Below are positions 25,567 through 32,941 of a stretch of 64,000 nt of DNA, piece by piece (the stretch's first letter is position 1; every line of letters begins with the position of its first letter). The translations under genes were made by a program, and so were the position numbers. Origin of the DNA: CALLVY01 sp937899855 (GTDB lineage Bacteria; Bacteroidota; Bacteroidia; Chitinophagales; Saprospiraceae); assembly GCA_039820405.1 (NCBI GenBank), contig JBCBQC010000014.1:25758-89757 (forward strand), read 5' to 3'. The notes under the pieces were generated by a model, which was given only the letters and a program-made list of their open reading frames with translations, had not been told where the DNA came from and searched no databases.

Positions 25567-27330
25567 ATGATTCAAAACATACTTTTCTTCTTCCGGGCCA
25601 CCCGTACTTCTCTGGCCCGTATGGCCTTCTGGGAATTTCTCCACGGCTTTTTGATCGCGGCCCCTTCGGGAATCTTACTGCTGATCATCTGGGAGCTGTT
25701 TGCCCAGCCCCGCGACCCCCAGCGCATCTGGAGCCTCATCGCGGTGATGGCCACGCTCTTTGTTCTCCAATTGCTCGTTTCCCGCAAGGCCATCGTCCAT
25801 ACCAACAATGCCATCTTTAGCATGTGTGCCAAGATTCGCATCATGTTGGGCAACAAGCTGCACCGGGTCTCGCTGGGCTACTACAAGAAAAACGATCCGG
25901 GTGATCTGGCCGCCATCGTCCTGCAGGATGTGGGCAATTTTGAGAGCATTTTTTCCCACACCATCGAAAGCATCTTCGGCGCCCTCTTCGGTACCCTGGT
26001 CCTGTCCAGCTTCCTGCTCTACCTCGATTGGCAACTGGCTCTTCTGATGCTCCTGGCCATTCCCGTAGGCTTTGGCTTTGTCTTCGTCGCCGGTCTTTTT
26101 TCCCAACGCTCCAACGAAGCCTACATCCGTTCCCGCAATGCGGCCAGCAGCCGTTTTATCGAATACATCCTGGGCATCGTTCACCTCAAGGCGTTCAACT
26201 TGACTGGAGACCGCCACGCCAAGCTGATCCGTACCTTTGACCGCCTGCGGCGCGACAGCATCCGCATGGAACTGATCCCCGGCCCCTTTGTGCTCACGGC
26301 CTTCGTGGTGCTGGAGCTCTTTTTTCTGGGAATGGTATACGTCGCCCTGGCTCGCTTCCAGGAACAGACCCTGAGCATCCCCGTGCTGATCGCCTTCCTC
26401 ATCGTCGGCTATCGCCTGTACGAACCCCTCAAAATCCTGATGATCAACTACACCATGCTCAAGTACATGAACGTCAGCGTCCGCCGTATCCGCCAACTGC
26501 TGGACGCTCCCCTCCAAAGTCACCGCGACGTTCCGCTGCCCATGACCTACGATATCCAATTTGAGGACGTGAGTTTTGCCTACGACGATCGCCGTGTCCT
26601 CGACCGGGTGAGCTTTAAGATGCCCCACGGTGGGATGACCGCACTGGTGGGGGCTTCCGGCTCGGGCAAAACCACCATCGTCAACCTCATCGCGCGTTTT
26701 TGGGACATCCAGGAGGGGCGGATCAAAATCGGTGGCGTGGACCTCGCGGACTTGCCGCCGGAGTCGATTTACGAACTGATTAGCGAGGTGTTTCAGGATG
26801 TTTACCTGTTTGACGATACCATCCTCAACAACATCATGATTGGAAATCCCCAGGCCAGCGAAGCGGCTATCGCACGCGTCATTGAAAAGGCGCAGGTGAG
26901 TGAGTTTTTGGAGGATCTGCCCGAGGGGCTGCACACCAAAGTGGGGGAGGGCGGCGCTCATCTTTCTGGTGGGCAAAAGCAACGCATCTCCATCGCCCGG
27001 GCCATGCTCAAGGACGCTCCCATCATCCTGCTCGACGAGGCCACCGCTTCGCTCGACCCGGAGAACGAAATTTACATCCAACGCGCCATTCAGGAGTTGG
27101 TAAAAGATAAAAACGTTATCGTCATCGCCCATAAGCTTCAAACGGTCCGGCACGCCGATAAGATTCTGGTACTGGAGGACGGCCGTATCCGCGAGCAAGG
27201 ACGTCACGAAGATTTGCTGGCGCAGGATGGATTGTACGCTCGCTTTTGGCGGACTCAGCAGCGCAATACGGGGTGGAAGATTACGCGCCAAGCGGAGGGG
27301 GCGACCCCTGCCGCTCCCCCTTCGCAGTAG
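25567..27330 (+). CDS. ABC exporter-fold half-transporter 2
   Basis: This 587-residue partner of the preceding gene again has six helices and an ATPase. Walker A GASGSGKTT is near residue 362, Q-loop FQDVYLF, signature LSGGQKQR, Walker B IILLDEAT followed by ASLDPENE, and switch His VIVIAHKLQTV. Its D-loop is canonical, unlike the partner, so the two ATP sites of the heterodimer are not alike. The end (residues 575-587) is a Pro/Ala-rich tail. The gene closes the TetR-methyltransferase-ABC-ABC unit. Confidence 0.87.
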   Translation: MIQNILFFFRATRTSLARMAFWEFLHGFLIAAPSGILLLIIWELFAQPRDPQRIWSLIAVMATLFVLQLLVSRKAIVHTNNAIFSMCAKIRIMLGNKLHRVSLGYYKKNDPGDLAAIVLQDVGNFESIFSHTIESIFGALFGTLVLSSFLLYLDWQLALLMLLAIPVGFGFVFVAGLFSQRSNEAYIRSRNAASSRFIEYILGIVHLKAFNLTGDRHAKLIRTFDRLRRDSIRMELIPGPFVLTAFVVLELFFLGMVYVALARFQEQTLSIPVLIAFLIVGYRLYEPLKILMINYTMLKYMNVSVRRIRQLLDAPLQSHRDVPLPMTYDIQFEDVSFAYDDRRVLDRVSFKMPHGGMTALVGASGSGKTTIVNLIARFWDIQEGRIKIGGVDLADLPPESIYELISEVFQDVYLFDDTILNNIMIGNPQASEAAIARVIEKAQVSEFLEDLPEGLHTKVGEGGAHLSGGQKQRISIARAMLKDAPIILLDEATASLDPENEIYIQRAIQELVKDKNVIVIAHKLQTVRHADKILVLEDGRIREQGRHEDLLAQDGLYARFWRTQQRNTGWKITRQAEGATPAAPPSQ

Positions 27331-27362
27331 CCGCCCCGGTCAAGTTGCTAGCCCCCCGTTCC

Positions 27363-28031
27363 CTATCCCAATTGCTGTTGGCCTTGCTTTACGAGGCCCA
27401 TAAACTGGGTCAGCTCCGAGCCGCCCTTGTCGTCGGCAAGGCGTTGGCTGCGGTAGCGCTCCGGTTGGGAGTGGAAGTACTCCAGGAGGGGGCGGGCACT
27501 GCGGAAGGAGGCATTGTCGGTATAGATGAGGGCTCCGGGACGGAGCTGGGGTTCGAGTAGTTGGAGTAGGGGTAGGTAAAGGTCATTCCACCCGTCGAGT
27601 AGCAAGAAATCGATGTCCGTTTCGACCTGGCGTAGGGTGCGTAGGGCATCGCCTTCGCGCACTTCGATCCAGGGGTCGAGGCCGGCTTCTCGAAAGTTGG
27701 CCCGGGCCACTCGGCACTTTTCGGGCAGCAATTCCGTGGTGATGACGCGGCCTCCCGTTTGTTGGGCCGCCGCACCCAGATAGAGGGTCGAGATACCGAA
27801 GGAGGTCCCGAATTCGACAATGTGCCGCGCTTGGTTTTGGAGGAGGAGGTCGTAGACGAAGCGCCCCTGGTCGCGGGAGATGGGGAGGTAGGCGTCCTTC
27901 ATGTCTTCGGGCCGCAGGGGGCGGAAGATACCGCGGGACAATCCCTTGAGGATGGTGAAGCGTTGTCGGTCGGCTTCGCCGTGGAGGCGGTCGAGGGTAT
28001 GGAGGATGCGGGGATTTTGGATATGATGCAT
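27363..28031 (-). CDS. Class I SAM-dependent methyltransferase
   Basis: A 222-residue methyltransferase of the catechol-O-methyltransferase-like/Methyltransf_24 group. HIVEFGTSFGISTLYLGAAA is motif I, RVITTELLPEKCRVARANF motif II, EVREGDALRTLRQ and DFLLLDGWNDLYLPLLQLL motif III with the metal-binding Asp, and YTDNASF follows. Substrate unknown. Convergent with the ABC operon (33 bp between stops). Upstream on the minus strand CTTG-N20-GACCTTTG is a near-consensus promoter, and a 7-bp dyad GTATGCT-GG-AGCATAC lies at 28110-28125. Confidence 0.85.
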   Translation of the reverse strand: MHHIQNPRILHTLDRLHGEADRQRFTILKGLSRGIFRPLRPEDMKDAYLPISRDQGRFVYDLLLQNQARHIVEFGTSFGISTLYLGAAAQQTGGRVITTELLPEKCRVARANFREAGLDPWIEVREGDALRTLRQVETDIDFLLLDGWNDLYLPLLQLLEPQLRPGALIYTDNASFRSARPLLEYFHSQPERYRSQRLADDKGGSELTQFMGLVKQGQQQLG

Positions 28032-28180
28032 GCGTTGGTGGTGGTTTGTTGTGGTACAAAGGTCGGGCAGTTGTCCTTGGGGGTCAAGTAGTCTGGTTTT
28101 TGGGAGTCAGTATGCTGGAGCATACCATTGCTGATTGACAGGGGCTTGTGTGGGGGGGCTTAACGAAACTTTCACTTTTT

Positions 28181-28299
28181 GGAGGGGAGTGGAGCGCTTC
28201 GAGGGGAATGGGCGCTTCGAGGGGTTGGGACGCAGAGGGCGCTGAGGAGCGCGGAGATTCGCAGAGGGTGATGGGGCGCAGAGGACGGTGGGGCGCCCT
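28181..28299 (+). repeat. CGCAGAG-type dispersed repeat, copy A
   Basis: About 119 bp, purine-rich on this strand, with the core GACGCAGAGGGCGCTGAGGA followed by GCGCGGAGATTCGCAGAG, and preceded by GCGCTTCGAGGGG units. Copies occur at 31636-31764 (same orientation) and 30306-30444 (inverted). It fills most of the 285-bp gap between the methyltransferase and lipoprotein genes. No coding sense seen. Confidence 0.8.
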
Positions 28300-28316
28300 G
28301 GGGTGTGGAGTTGGAT

Positions 28317-29051
28317 TTACTCTAGAAAAGTAGCGTAGTCGGCCGTCGTTAGGATGCTGCTGCGGTAGGGGTAGTCCAGTTCGGAGTCCTCGGTGTAATT
28401 TTCCAGGGCCTCGTTGATGCCTTTCCCGCGTAGGTGTTCGGCATTGCTGGGAAAATAGTAGGCGTAGCCACGGCCGGGTTGTTGGTTGCGAAAAAGGACC
28501 AGGGTACGGGGTGGACTTTTCGAGCGGTAAACCACTCGTCCCGCTCCAGATTCGCGGAGGAGAAATTTGCCCAGAATATTGGATTCGCGATCGACGCAGC
28601 CGTGTTCGCGTTCGTGGACGACCAAGCTTTCGGGGAAGCGGAGCTCGGTAGTGACGGGAAATTTAAAGTTCAGTTCGGTTTGGTAGCAATCGGGGGCGCC
28701 GCCGTCCCGGTCGTGCAGGTCAAAGGGAATTTTAACCACCAGGTTGCCGGCTTCGCGGCGGGCGAGTCCGCGGAGGTAATGCTCCGCCAGCAGGCTTTGT
28801 CGGAGCAAGGTATCGTTTTTACTGGCCAATAGGATTTGACGCAGCGAGTCCTGGCGCCGTTTCCAGGACCCTTCCTCCGGCGGGGTAGCGCTGGTGTCCG
28901 AGGGGGGGCTGCTTGGCGGTGCGGGGACCGAGTCCGCTGGGGATTCGGTGGTCGCATTCGGCGCTTTGGTGGTGGGCGCGTTGCAAGCTAGGAGTAGGCC
29001 CGTCAGGAGGCAGAGGTACAGTGCGGGAAGGGACAATTTAGGCCTGAGCAT
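28317..29051 (-). CDS. Lipoprotein of unknown function
   Basis: The 244-residue product starts at ATG 29051 with a lipoprotein signal (LPALYLCLLTGLLLAC), whose Cys at about residue 23 is the lipidation site. A Pro/Ser/Thr-rich linker follows, then a mixed alpha/beta domain (LVVKIPFDLHDRDGGAPDCYQTELNFKF). Two further cysteines could form a disulfide. The start lies inside the last 14 bases of the acyl-CoA dehydrogenase gene, indicating translational coupling. No family recognised. Confidence 0.6.
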   Translation of the reverse strand: MLRPKLSLPALYLCLLTGLLLACNAPTTKAPNATTESPADSVPAPPSSPPSDTSATPPEEGSWKRRQDSLRQILLASKNDTLLRQSLLAEHYLRGLARREAGNLVVKIPFDLHDRDGGAPDCYQTELNFKFPVTTELRFPESLVVHEREHGCVDRESNILGKFLLRESGAGRVVYRSKSPPRTLVLFRNQQPGRGYAYYFPSNAEHLRGKGINEALENYTEDSELDYPYRSSILTTADYATFLE

Positions 29052-30267
29052 CCTGAGGCGGCTTGATTTTTTGCTTGATGGTGTTGCGGCCAAGTTGGTA
29101 CATGTGTACCTCGTCGGGGCCGTCGGCGATGCGGATGGAGCGGGCGTAGATCCAGGAGTAGGCCAGCGGCGTGTCCTGACAAACTCCCAGTCCTCCGTGG
29201 GCTTGGATGGCCCGGTCGATCACGGTACAGGCCATGGAGGGGACGGCGATCTTGATCATGGCGATGAGGTCCTTGGCCTCCACAATTCCGAAGCGGTCAA
29301 TTTTGTCGGCGGCCGCCAGGGTGAGCAAACGCGCCTGTTCGATCTCGCAGCGCGAGCGGGCAATGTCCTGGCGAATGCTGCTGTACTGCGCGATTTTTTT
29401 TCCAAAGGTCATCCGGTCCGCCACCCGCCGGCACATCAAATCCAGCGCCCGTTGGGCCGCTCCGATCAGGCGCATACAGTGGTGGATTCGCCCCGGCCCC
29501 AGCCGCCCCTGTGCGATCCGAAAGCCCTGCCCTTCGCCGACCAGCAAATTGCTCGCCGGTACGCGGACGTTGTCCAGGGCAATCTCTGCGTGCCCCTCCG
29601 GCGACTCTACCGTTCCAAAAACGCGTAAGGGGCGCACCACGCGCACCCCCGGCGTATCCGCCGGTACAATGATCATGCTCTGCTGAACGTGGCGGTGCGC
29701 ATCGGGATCGGTTTTGCCCATCACGATGTACAAGCGGGTACTGGGATTCATTGCCCCGGTCGACCACCACTTGCGCCCGTTGATGACGTATTCGTCGCCG
29801 TCCCTCACAATGGAAGTCTCGATATTGGTCGCATCGGAGGAGGCCACCTGCGGTTCGGTCATCAAAAAAGCCGAGCGGATGTCGCCATTCATCAGCGGCC
29901 GGAGCCAACGTTCCTGCTGCTCGGGGCTGCCGTACTTGGCCAACACTTCCATATTGCCGGTATCGGGGGCGGAGCAATTAAAAATCTGGGAAGACCACAG
30001 GATGCGTCCCATCAGCTCGGCCAGGGGCGCGTACTCCAAATTGGTAAGGCCCGGGCTGAATTCGCCGTACTCCTCGGGCAGAAAAAGGTTCCACAAACCG
30101 GCCTCCTTGGCCAGCCCCTTGAGGGCCTCCAACTGGGGATAGTGCTGCCAGGGGTGGGTCTCGGTATATTCCAAATAATCCTGTTCAATCGGAAAAAGGT
30201 GTTCTTGCATAAAGCGATCCACCCGCTCCTGCCACTGCTTAGACTTGTCCGTATACTCAAAATTCAT
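29038..30267 (-). CDS. Acyl-CoA dehydrogenase (ACAD10/11-like)
   Basis: The 409-residue flavoenzyme has the three-domain acyl-CoA dehydrogenase layout: helical N-terminal part, FLMTEPQVASSDATNIETSI (FAD/substrate loop), INGRKWWSTGA, and a C-terminal helical domain ending near QAHGGLGVCQDTPLA and ARSIRIADGPDEVH. The last motif is characteristic of the ACAD10/ACAD11 branch. A kinase-like gene of the APH family stands divergently 286 bp away. In animals these two activities are fused in ACAD10/11, and in Pseudomonas they are separate genes (LvaA/LvaC) for 4-hydroxyacyl-CoA catabolism. That pathway is the likeliest role here. Confidence 0.9.
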   Translation of the reverse strand: MNFEYTDKSKQWQERVDRFMQEHLFPIEQDYLEYTETHPWQHYPQLEALKGLAKEAGLWNLFLPEEYGEFSPGLTNLEYAPLAELMGRILWSSQIFNCSAPDTGNMEVLAKYGSPEQQERWLRPLMNGDIRSAFLMTEPQVASSDATNIETSIVRDGDEYVINGRKWWSTGAMNPSTRLYIVMGKTDPDAHRHVQQSMIIVPADTPGVRVVRPLRVFGTVESPEGHAEIALDNVRVPASNLLVGEGQGFRIAQGRLGPGRIHHCMRLIGAAQRALDLMCRRVADRMTFGKKIAQYSSIRQDIARSRCEIEQARLLTLAAADKIDRFGIVEAKDLIAMIKIAVPSMACTVIDRAIQAHGGLGVCQDTPLAYSWIYARSIRIADGPDEVHMYQLGRNTIKQKIKPPQDAQA

Positions 30268-30305
30268 AAAAGGAAATCATGTGTTTTCGTACCAAAATAA
30301 ATAGC

Positions 30306-30444
30306 ACCCCACGCCCCATCCTCTTCCACGCCCGACTCCACCATCCTCCACGCCCGACTCCACCATCCTCCACGCCTCCTCCTCCTCCTCTGCGAATCTC
30401 CGCGCTCCTCAGCGCCCTCTGCGTCCCAACCCCCTCGAAGCGTC
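30306..30444 (-). repeat. CGCAGAG-type dispersed repeat, copy B
   Basis: The inverted copy of the repeats at 28181 and 31636, located between the divergent acyl-CoA dehydrogenase and APH-like kinase genes. On the minus strand it reads GACGCTTCGAGGGGG then the GACGCAGAGGGCGCTGAGGA core. It also contains a short tandem repeat of about 24 bp (CCACGCCCGACTCCACCATC twice, 30326-30376). It may carry the promoters of both genes. Confidence 0.8.
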
Positions 30445-30553
30445 CTACCTTCTTCAAAGCACCCACCCCCACAAACTAACAAAAAAATCTCCAAACCCCA
30501 CGCCGTATCAATTTTTGTTTTTACCTTTTGTCCACACCAATCAGCCCCCCACC

Positions 30554-31612
30554 ATGCCTCAGCAAGTACGCTCCGGTGAAGAACTGCCCGAAGCCCCGCT
30601 ACTCGACTACCTCCACCGCGAAGCCCTCATCCCCACCACCGCCCAGGAGCTGGAGGTCCAGCAGTTTGCCAATGGTTTTTCCAACCTCACTTACCTGCTG
30701 CGGATCGGCGATCGCGAACTCGTCCTGCGTCGTCCCCCCTTTGGTGCCATCAAGCACGGGCACGACATGGGGCGCGAATACAAGGTCCTCTCCCAGTTGT
30801 ACCGCGCCTTTCCCCAATCCCCGCGTGCCTTTGCCTACACCGATGATCCCGCGGTGATGGGGGCACCATTTTACCTCATGGAAAAAATAAACGGGATCGT
30901 CCTGTCGTATCGTGAGGCGGTAAACCGGAAGATTCCGGCGGCGGATTTTGGGCAGATTGCGGACCAGTGGTTGGATACCCTGGTGCGGCTGCACGCCGTC
31001 GATTACCACGCGGTGGGGCTGGCGGATTTGGGGCGACCGGAAGGGTACGTGGCCCGGCAGGTCAAGAACTGGGGGCGGCAGTATTTGGCGGCGGCTACCG
31101 AAGACATCCCCGAGGCGAAGCAGGTGATGAGCTGGGTCGAGGAGCAGCAGCCCCGCGAGTACGACCACTGTTTGATTCACAACGACTACAAGTACGACAA
31201 TGTCGTTTTTGCGGATGATCGTTGGACGTCGATCCGGGCGGTACTCGATTGGGAAATGTGTACCTTGGGGGATCCACTGATGGATTTTGGGACTTCGCTG
31301 GCGTACTGGACCACGGCCGAGGACGATCCGATGATCGTACGGGGCTGGCCGTCGCCGACGGCATTGCCCGGCAATCCGGGGCGGGAGGCATTGGTGGCGG
31401 CGTACGAGCGGAAGCGGGGGCGGGCGGTGCCCCACCTGGTGTTTTATTATGCTTTTGGTTTGTTTAAGATTGCGGTGATTGTACAGCAGATTTACCAGCG
31501 CTACCAGCGGGGTTTGACGAAGGATCCGCGTTTTGCGGATTTGAATCGGGCGGCGCGTTTGTTTTGTACTTTGGCGTGGCGGGCGATTCAGCGGGGGCGG
31601 ATTGAGGGGTGA
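30554..31612 (+). CDS. APH-family phosphotransferase (ACAD10/11 kinase-like)
   Basis: A 352-residue aminoglycoside-phosphotransferase-fold protein. The ATP site includes FSNLTYLLRIGDRELVLRRPP, the catalytic loop HNDYKYDNVVF (HxD...N), and metal-binding VLDWEMCTLGDPLMD. The latter two are signatures of the ACAD10/11 N-terminal kinase group, which phosphorylates the hydroxyl of 4-hydroxyacyl-CoA. The divergent acyl-CoA dehydrogenase would then remove phosphate with formation of a double bond. ATG 30554 is preferred to an upstream TTG because MPQQVRSGEE begins the conserved part. Confidence 0.85.
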   Translation: MPQQVRSGEELPEAPLLDYLHREALIPTTAQELEVQQFANGFSNLTYLLRIGDRELVLRRPPFGAIKHGHDMGREYKVLSQLYRAFPQSPRAFAYTDDPAVMGAPFYLMEKINGIVLSYREAVNRKIPAADFGQIADQWLDTLVRLHAVDYHAVGLADLGRPEGYVARQVKNWGRQYLAAATEDIPEAKQVMSWVEEQQPREYDHCLIHNDYKYDNVVFADDRWTSIRAVLDWEMCTLGDPLMDFGTSLAYWTTAEDDPMIVRGWPSPTALPGNPGREALVAAYERKRGRAVPHLVFYYAFGLFKIAVIVQQIYQRYQRGLTKDPRFADLNRAARLFCTLAWRAIQRGRIEG

Positions 31613-31635
31613 GTGCTTGGTGAGTGCTTGGTGGG

Positions 31636-31764
31636 CGCTTCGAAGGAGTGGGGCGCTTTGAGGGGAATGGACGCTTCGAGGGGGTTGGGACGCAGAGGGC
31701 GCTGAGGAGCGCGGAGACTCGCAGAGAATGAGTAGGCGCAGAGGACGATGGGGCGTGGAGGATG
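31636..31764 (+). repeat. CGCAGAG-type dispersed repeat, copy C
   Basis: About 129 bp, nearly identical to copy A over the GACGCAGAGGGCGCTGAGGA core and flanking GGCGCTT-CGAGGGG units, in the same orientation. It lies just after the APH-like kinase stop. Copies A and C flank the lipoprotein/ACAD/kinase genes as direct repeats 3.4 kb apart. Confidence 0.8.
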
Positions 31765-31811
31765 ATGGGGGGGAGAAAAAAATTAGTTCACGTTTATAAT
31801 TTTTGATTGAA

Positions 31812-32789
31812 ATGAAAGCCATTGTATGTGAAAAATTTGGACCGCCGAGTGATTTGGTCCTGCGGGAATTTCCGAGTCCGGTGCCGGGGCCGAAAGATGT
31901 TTTGATTGAGGTGCGGGCTTGTAGTGTTAATTTTCCGGATACGCTCATCATTCAGGGGAAGTACCAGTACAAGCCGGAGTTGCCTTTTACACCGGGCAAC
32001 GACATTGCCGGGGTGGTAAAGGCGGTGGGGGCGCAGGTAACGCATTTGTCGGTGGGGCAGGAGGTCTTTGGGTTCGTGATGCGGGGGGGCTTTGCGGAAG
32101 AGGTGGTGGCACCGGCGAAGAATATCTTCCCCAAGCCTCCGAAGATGGATTTTACGACGGCGGCCTCTTTTATGATGGCCTACAGTACGTCCTATCACGC
32201 ACTGGTGGATCGGGCGCGTCTTCAAGCGGGGGAGACCCTCGTGGTGCTCGGTGCGGCGGGAGGGGTTGGACTGGCGGCGGTGGAGTTGGGCAAGCAATTG
32301 GGGGCGCGGGTGATTGCGGCGGCTTCGACGGCGGAGAAACTCGATCTTTGCAAACAGTACGGTGCCGATGAGCTGCTCAACTATTCGGAAGAAAATTTAA
32401 AACAGCGAATCAAGGAATTGACCGACGGGCGGGGCGCCCAAGTGGTTTACGATCCCGTGGGTGGGGCGTACAGCGAAGCGGCACTACGGGCGACGGCCTG
32501 GGCGGGGCGTTACTTGGTGGTCGGCTTTGCGGCGGGCACCATTCCCCAAATTCCCCTCAACCTGCCCTTGCTCAAGGGCTGCGCTTTGGTCGGTGTTTTT
32601 TGGGGTAGTTTTGCCCAACAATTTCCCCGACAAAATATTGCGAACACTCAGCAATTGCTCGCTTGGTTTGCGGAGGGCAAGCTTCGGCCGCACCTACACG
32701 CGACCTATCCCCTGGCCCAAACCGCCCAAGCCATCGAGGCCATTATCAAGCGCGAAGTGCGGGGTAAAGTGGTGGTGGTCAACGAATAA
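31812..32789 (+). CDS. NADPH:quinone oxidoreductase-like MDR enzyme
   Basis: The 325-residue protein is a zinc-free medium-chain dehydrogenase/reductase. Features are the N-terminal GroES-like domain (VLIEVRACSVNFPDTLIIQGKYQ, PGNDIAGVVKAVG), the nucleotide-binding loop VLGAAGGVGLAAVELGKQLGA and the strand VVYDPVGG. It matches the quinone oxidoreductase/acryloyl-CoA reductase-like group that uses NADPH. ATG 31812 (MKAIVCEKFG) is the family-typical start. Its location beside the ACAD/kinase pair suggests reduction of an enoyl intermediate in the same pathway, which is inference. Confidence 0.87.
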   Translation: MKAIVCEKFGPPSDLVLREFPSPVPGPKDVLIEVRACSVNFPDTLIIQGKYQYKPELPFTPGNDIAGVVKAVGAQVTHLSVGQEVFGFVMRGGFAEEVVAPAKNIFPKPPKMDFTTAASFMMAYSTSYHALVDRARLQAGETLVVLGAAGGVGLAAVELGKQLGARVIAAASTAEKLDLCKQYGADELLNYSEENLKQRIKELTDGRGAQVVYDPVGGAYSEAALRATAWAGRYLVVGFAAGTIPQIPLNLPLLKGCALVGVFWGSFAQQFPRQNIANTQQLLAWFAEGKLRPHLHATYPLAQTAQAIEAIIKREVRGKVVVVNE

Positions 32790-32814
32790 GGTCTTCGGGG
32801 AAGGCTGTAAAAAA

Positions 32815-32845
32815 TTTGTTGAGAACGTAACGGTCTAGTTATTTG
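32815..32845 (+). promoter_or_regulatory. Possible promoter of the giant surface-protein gene
   Basis: TTTG (32815-32818) and TTTG (32842-32845) are separated by 23 bp, the spacing of the -33 and -7 cores. The TA of TANNTTTG is not present at its exact place (GTTATTTG). It would give a 5-prime leader of about 90 nt that contains the hairpin at 32882. Confidence 0.3.
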
Positions 32846-32881
32846 GCTAGGAGCCGGGGCAAAGGCCTTTTTTGGTCAACA

Positions 32882-32919
32882 TTCGATAGCAATGCGTGTT
32901 TCCCCATTGCTTTATCGAA
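32882..32919 (+). promoter_or_regulatory. Leader hairpin before the giant surface-protein gene
   Basis: TTCGATAGCAATG and CATTGCTTTATCGAA form an inverted repeat with a two-base bulge around a 10-nt loop, ending 22 nt before the ATG. No U-run follows, so it is not a simple terminator. It could protect or regulate the very long mRNA, or terminate transcription of the upstream gene weakly. Confidence 0.4.
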
Positions 32920-32941
32920 AAGTTAGCCAAGAAAACAAACC

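Noticed and set aside
25675..27291. A 538-codon open frame on the minus strand
   Set aside because: It is antisense to the second ABC half-transporter, whose Walker and signature motifs are intact. The antisense translation has no domain and reflects GC-rich codon use.
30599..31951. A 450-codon open frame on the minus strand
   Set aside because: It covers the APH-like kinase in antisense and runs through a repeat; no start context or motif.
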